A DNA stretch of 9,254 nucleotides, taken from assembly GCA_002725475.1 (NCBI GenBank), contig PBPH01000088.1, positions 1-9,254 of the forward strand. Direction: 5' to 3'. Positions 8,801 through 9,254 of this stretch are shown piece after piece; position 1 is the first letter of the stretch, and each line of letters begins with the position of its first letter. The position numbers and the translations under genes are program-made. The notes under the pieces were generated by a model. The model was not told the origin of the DNA and made no database searches. It saw only the letters and a program-made list of their open reading frames with translations. The DNA is from Methanobacteriota archaeon (GTDB lineage Archaea > Thermoplasmatota > Poseidoniia > Poseidoniales > Thalassarchaeaceae).

Positions 8801-9254
8801 GCAATCCTATTTTGATAACCAGCTCTAGATGAATATGAAGAGGTATATGGGACCCCATTTACCCCATCGCTAATCCAATATAAAAGTCCGGCAGAAATAT
8901 CCCATAGGCCATCATTATTGGTATCCAAACCAGCTGTCTCTTCACCACGACGCATTGCAACCTCGTCTCCAAAATCACCATCACGATCAAGATCAACATA
9001 TACGGTTTCATAAACCCCTGAAATGAAATCATCTACAACCAATACATCTACCTCACCACCTACCTTAGAAACTAATTTAGAATCCGGATGCAATCCATGA
9101 TGATAAGTTCCAGAAATTGATTGATTAATTCCACTAATATTGAAACCATTGTTATCCAAAAAACCATCTGAATTATTATCATTATCTATGTTTGAAGTGT
9201 CCGAATACCATGAGCCGCTATTTGCTGGATAAGCATCCCCATCCCGCAACCAAA
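2803..9254 (-). CDS. Giant membrane-anchored subtilisin-like (S8) serine protease, 5'-truncated
   Basis: Probable extracellular endopeptidase held at the cell surface. Residues are numbered from the TTG codon at 9249, which is internal: the frame stays open to the window edge with a Trp codon before it. The catalytic domain spans about 1-420, with His170 in NHGTLCAS, oxyanion Asn274 in AMGNGG and nucleophile Ser360 in AGTSLATP. A stretch at 68-96 (VYVDLDRDGDF) resembles the insert between Asp and His in tripeptidyl-peptidase II-type subtilases, so the catalytic Asp is probably upstream of the window. After this come a beta-rich region (420-930), a PPC-like domain (935-1027), a CBM6/GH115-C-like sandwich (about 1222-1350), Ig-like domains ending in DxAGN motifs (to about 2035), a membrane helix (2043-2063) and a tail of 85 residues ending at TAA. 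At over 2100 residues it is several times the size of a simple subtilisin. Family assignment is firm; substrate is unknown. Confidence 0.93.
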   Translation of the reverse strand, partial: WLRDGDAYPANSGSWYSDTSNIDNDNNSDGFLDNNGFNISGINQSISGTYHHGLHPDSKLVSKVGGEVDVLVVDDFISGVYETVYVDLDRDGDFGDEVAMRRGEETAGLDTNNDGLWDISAGLLYWISDGVNGVPYTSSYSSRAGYQNRIASAGNLTLFMINDRNDPGGNHGTLCASAVAAQAIVNNGKVKGMAPESELISVADFYGGGSFLDAWRFLAEGYDGQTGSGDEAQIGSFSFGWSNVHNDGTDQMSIYLDWLTRVHSPETSFLVAMGNGGPGYGTAVSPGGAHGVISVGAFSSQIGQSHGGTWGDSAAWSNRGPNSVSRLDPDIVAVGWSATGDVTLNEVNNANQATTTWAGTSLATPVAAGLVALIYDAWMQEYGVWPDSQTVRNLLMSTADDRGYDPLVQGGGWFNVSRAVKSIQGVNGSVRVEPAYWMAGTNHGTHREANANIMLPGQISWENFTINGTGDEPVTVTWGGNTMKPTIHHTQIWNSSTSLGWDGHQGNRPDILIPVYIKNDMNYSLPNGTSLIRARAALAGGGFDKNQDLAEENQVHIELMRWHDDDGDGKWWSDLNNNSLVDSGEMEASSEYSMVTKHTYTSGQVETRLGLPIDRQGDGILIGVYRKNVRTNLMDPIPIEIDWTGFGPENFSTWLSPCNGNATIPANGSFNVNCRVSVPTDAIPGLRQEQIRFQFQSNNSSHEWNLPVIVNVASEGPINLFPKPLDGNLTNQSLYSETWLQGSQRWGWRSESGDWKFLTFDWPYNLSGDGAIVIDVDWPDNNLTDVDVHWMSEYGHPYFIEDPLAYGQYNLIPEVSSKNMDSGSGKYAWETSTSSSHEVLVAEATSGMKQMMLHSASHGVNTNDNPINISVGLVNSINGTLSRTVNDWADSEGGQLVTIGATLPLDVSSVEGFGWTQPILNPSETATQDNPGDWSSSGYIHRFEVENAEMLRIEIDSLSPRTDLDLALYRDKNGNGNINWGSEQVAASGNWNSDEDVTVENPDDGTWWAVVHGFDVPNGTASFWLKQTIIAGDSLTINNVSQLNNSEIINRFPNGSSALGGTLPISAYDVNISYLMPEKAGIWQGFVVVNLASGGSIRLDYDYILNELPPMLEFETPMNNTRTNNSIPITLSAHDFGSGFNLSDLKVNSSSNLDWQNTSFTLEGISEKNGQAIDYAYSWQHWNEFGNDSKGTHYFINNGSITIETEEPTSMVVANSSMAPEWVEVTSSSAGGNTYLMTDNDIGWFANSAGEGPRMDYSIDFDSNGTYYLWLRMNGTDENGNSVHIGLDQTPLTNGGGLHTTNYGSWEWSNMAWDGAQATQLQFDISSPGRYTLNIWPEEDGVSIDQLLITDSWSFVPSQIMNSSAPVLDVVLRSAWLNLTLPENNGWSIFSALLTDVSGRFNSSNLMVEFDNISPPIVIHNWEFFSNKSVIPIQIQTEPNVQLWLNGSILQTNDTGFAETQLELHPTYWANVNGDPSNSSSWNWIDLNVFNIVAKDLAGNWNNANFDIVFDEWGASNYGVEKQIIYRGFEGHSDNGDWYLDDYLPPDSLNAKSSPLIINIDTIFDTKQVCVYLIDEMGLEWTSSCKIKDNPPWGNNYSNHYRIGVPSPPPDIHIPFSLDINHSEIPDGDWQIYVETLDWAGNWGAENFSMIIDRIPPEIIWDWPLDNSSITNHNIELSWNLSELAITSLILDGSLVANFSAGDLYHNKIISLDQTGWHEFCLLATDLSLGPNPNIATNCIDVYLDPDSYTPSLTADWNHGIVNTNTVFANLHIGPSQGWSSQIWDGVNWVIQNGSELSSGELIVPINLNEGDNLIRFEVEALERMFLFELDVVLDTRPPNLTISSPLDGTHTALNEWVVSGVCDHGLSVSLKLSHESYSSICDDGGNYSIIVNLANKTGIQMISVSSIDYAGNIAIIDIQINVDRQAPRATLQWINPSCDLEPVATIFNPEPSASCHLELMANFLDPDATHWKISVERNGVLIDSKIGGVPDSDSINIIFDESGQPGKWTAELVVSDAAGNMQTVFIDEMLSSQTSSLSTKAATPGSIINIILVISLLVLLHLVRKMISVRMAGNKQPISAPMDPELFDDGTNIDITELGIEELSMPSSHGPIGSPPISGDEVAIADATILQKVRDREIRSSKTSNDEN
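3061..3123 (-). other. C-terminal transmembrane anchor of the protease (residues 2043-2063)
   Basis: The segment SIINIILVISLLVLLHLV is uninterrupted and hydrophobic and is followed at once by RKMISVR. The basic residues mark the cytoplasmic side, so the large N-terminal part should be outside and the 85-residue tail inside. The tail is rich in Asp, Glu, Ser and Pro and ends with a charged stretch, LQKVRDREIRSS. Confidence 0.88.
3124..5172 (-). other. Tandem Ig-like domains with paired cysteines in the protease
   Basis: Beta-rich units follow each other, several opening with PPxI/L-P-x-D/N-x-S/T and closing with a D-x-AGN turn and a last strand (DLAGNW, DWAGNW, DYAGNI, DAAGNM). This is the style of bacterial Ig-like adhesion domains. 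Cysteines occur in close pairs at residues 1569/1584, 1720/1738, 1862/1881 and 1938/1955, consistent with disulfides outside the cell. The array probably lifts the catalytic head away from the membrane. Confidence 0.7.
5200..5586 (-). other. Carbohydrate-binding-like domain in the protease (residues about 1222-1350)
   Basis: This stretch has the pattern of CBM6-like or GH115 C-terminal-like sandwiches: a strand GTYYLWLRM, then SVHIGLD, a WEWSNM aromatic stretch, and near the end GRYTLNIWPEEDGVSIDQLLIT. The last motif, a light strand followed by acidic-acidic-G and hydrophobic-D-hydrophobic, is the most diagnostic part. It suggests binding of polysaccharide or glycoprotein targets. This is a by-eye match and the family name is tentative. 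Confidence 0.55.
6169..6447 (-). other. PPC-like beta-sandwich domain in the protease (residues about 935-1027)
   Basis: The segment reads as a strand with RFEVENAEMLRIEI, then the hallmark TDLDLALYRDKNGNG, a strand ending in EDVTVENPDDGTW, and WWAVVHGFDVPNGTASFWL. Strand pattern, the DLDLALY core and the G-T-W-W-A-V-V-HG end match bacterial and archaeal pre-peptidase C-terminal domains, common accessory domains of secreted proteases. The KNGNGN loop may also bind calcium. Confidence 0.7.
7990..9249 (-). other. Subtilisin catalytic domain of the protease (visible part)
   Basis: The His motif NHGTLCAS has its histidine codon at 8740-8742. The oxyanion-hole Asn lies in MGNGGPG, and the Ser motif GTSLATPVAAG has its serine codon at 8170-8172. 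The canonical HGTH is HGTL here, and the Cys after it recalls the Cys beside the catalytic His in proteinase K-type enzymes. Several acidic DxDxDG-like loops lie at residues 22-34, 86-95 and 109-117, suggesting bound calcium. The DTG-type Asp motif is not found in the window. Confidence 0.9.

Noticed and set aside
9247..9249. TTG at 9249 as the protease start codon
   Set aside because: The frame continues upstream to the window edge with a Trp codon, there is no signal peptide, and the catalytic Asp is missing. The gene is truncated, and this TTG encodes an internal Leu.

Overview
The window is coding on the minus strand from end to end. It holds two large, overlapping genes for secreted or surface proteins, and both run off the window. 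Asn- and Asp-rich, sequon-dense secreted proteins with DxDGDG repeats, together with a giant subtilase carrying a single C-terminal membrane anchor and a short tail, are typical of marine planktonic Euryarchaeota (Marine Group II / Poseidoniales). A bacterial origin cannot be excluded because no rRNA, tRNA or informational gene is present. The taxonomic call is therefore an inference from protein style.

Region 9254-2803 (minus strand) encodes at least 2149 residues of a giant subtilisin-family (S8) protease. The 5' end is missing. The visible part has the catalytic His and Ser and the oxyanion Asn, but the usual catalytic Asp motif is not visible and probably lies upstream of the window. Behind the catalytic domain come a long beta-rich region, a PPC-like domain, a carbohydrate-binding-like beta-sandwich, a chain of Ig-like domains with evenly spaced cysteine pairs, one transmembrane helix and a tail of about 85 residues.

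Region 2813-1 (minus strand) encodes at least 937 residues of a second exported protein whose 3' end is missing. In order it has a signal peptide, a short Ca-binding (TSP3-like) stretch, a seven-repeat WD40-like beta-propeller, an unrecognised domain of about 340 residues with a CGGC motif, and a run of DxDGDG calcium-binding repeats that continues past the window edge. Its start codon lies inside the last codons of the protease gene (11-bp overlap), so the two genes are almost certainly co-transcribed and probably translationally coupled.

Together they look like a cell-surface module: a membrane-anchored extracellular protease and a secreted, calcium-stabilised propeller protein made from one message. 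A functional partnership is inferred only from gene order. I see no promoter, terminator, RNA gene, mobile element or CRISPR array, and no non-coding gap.
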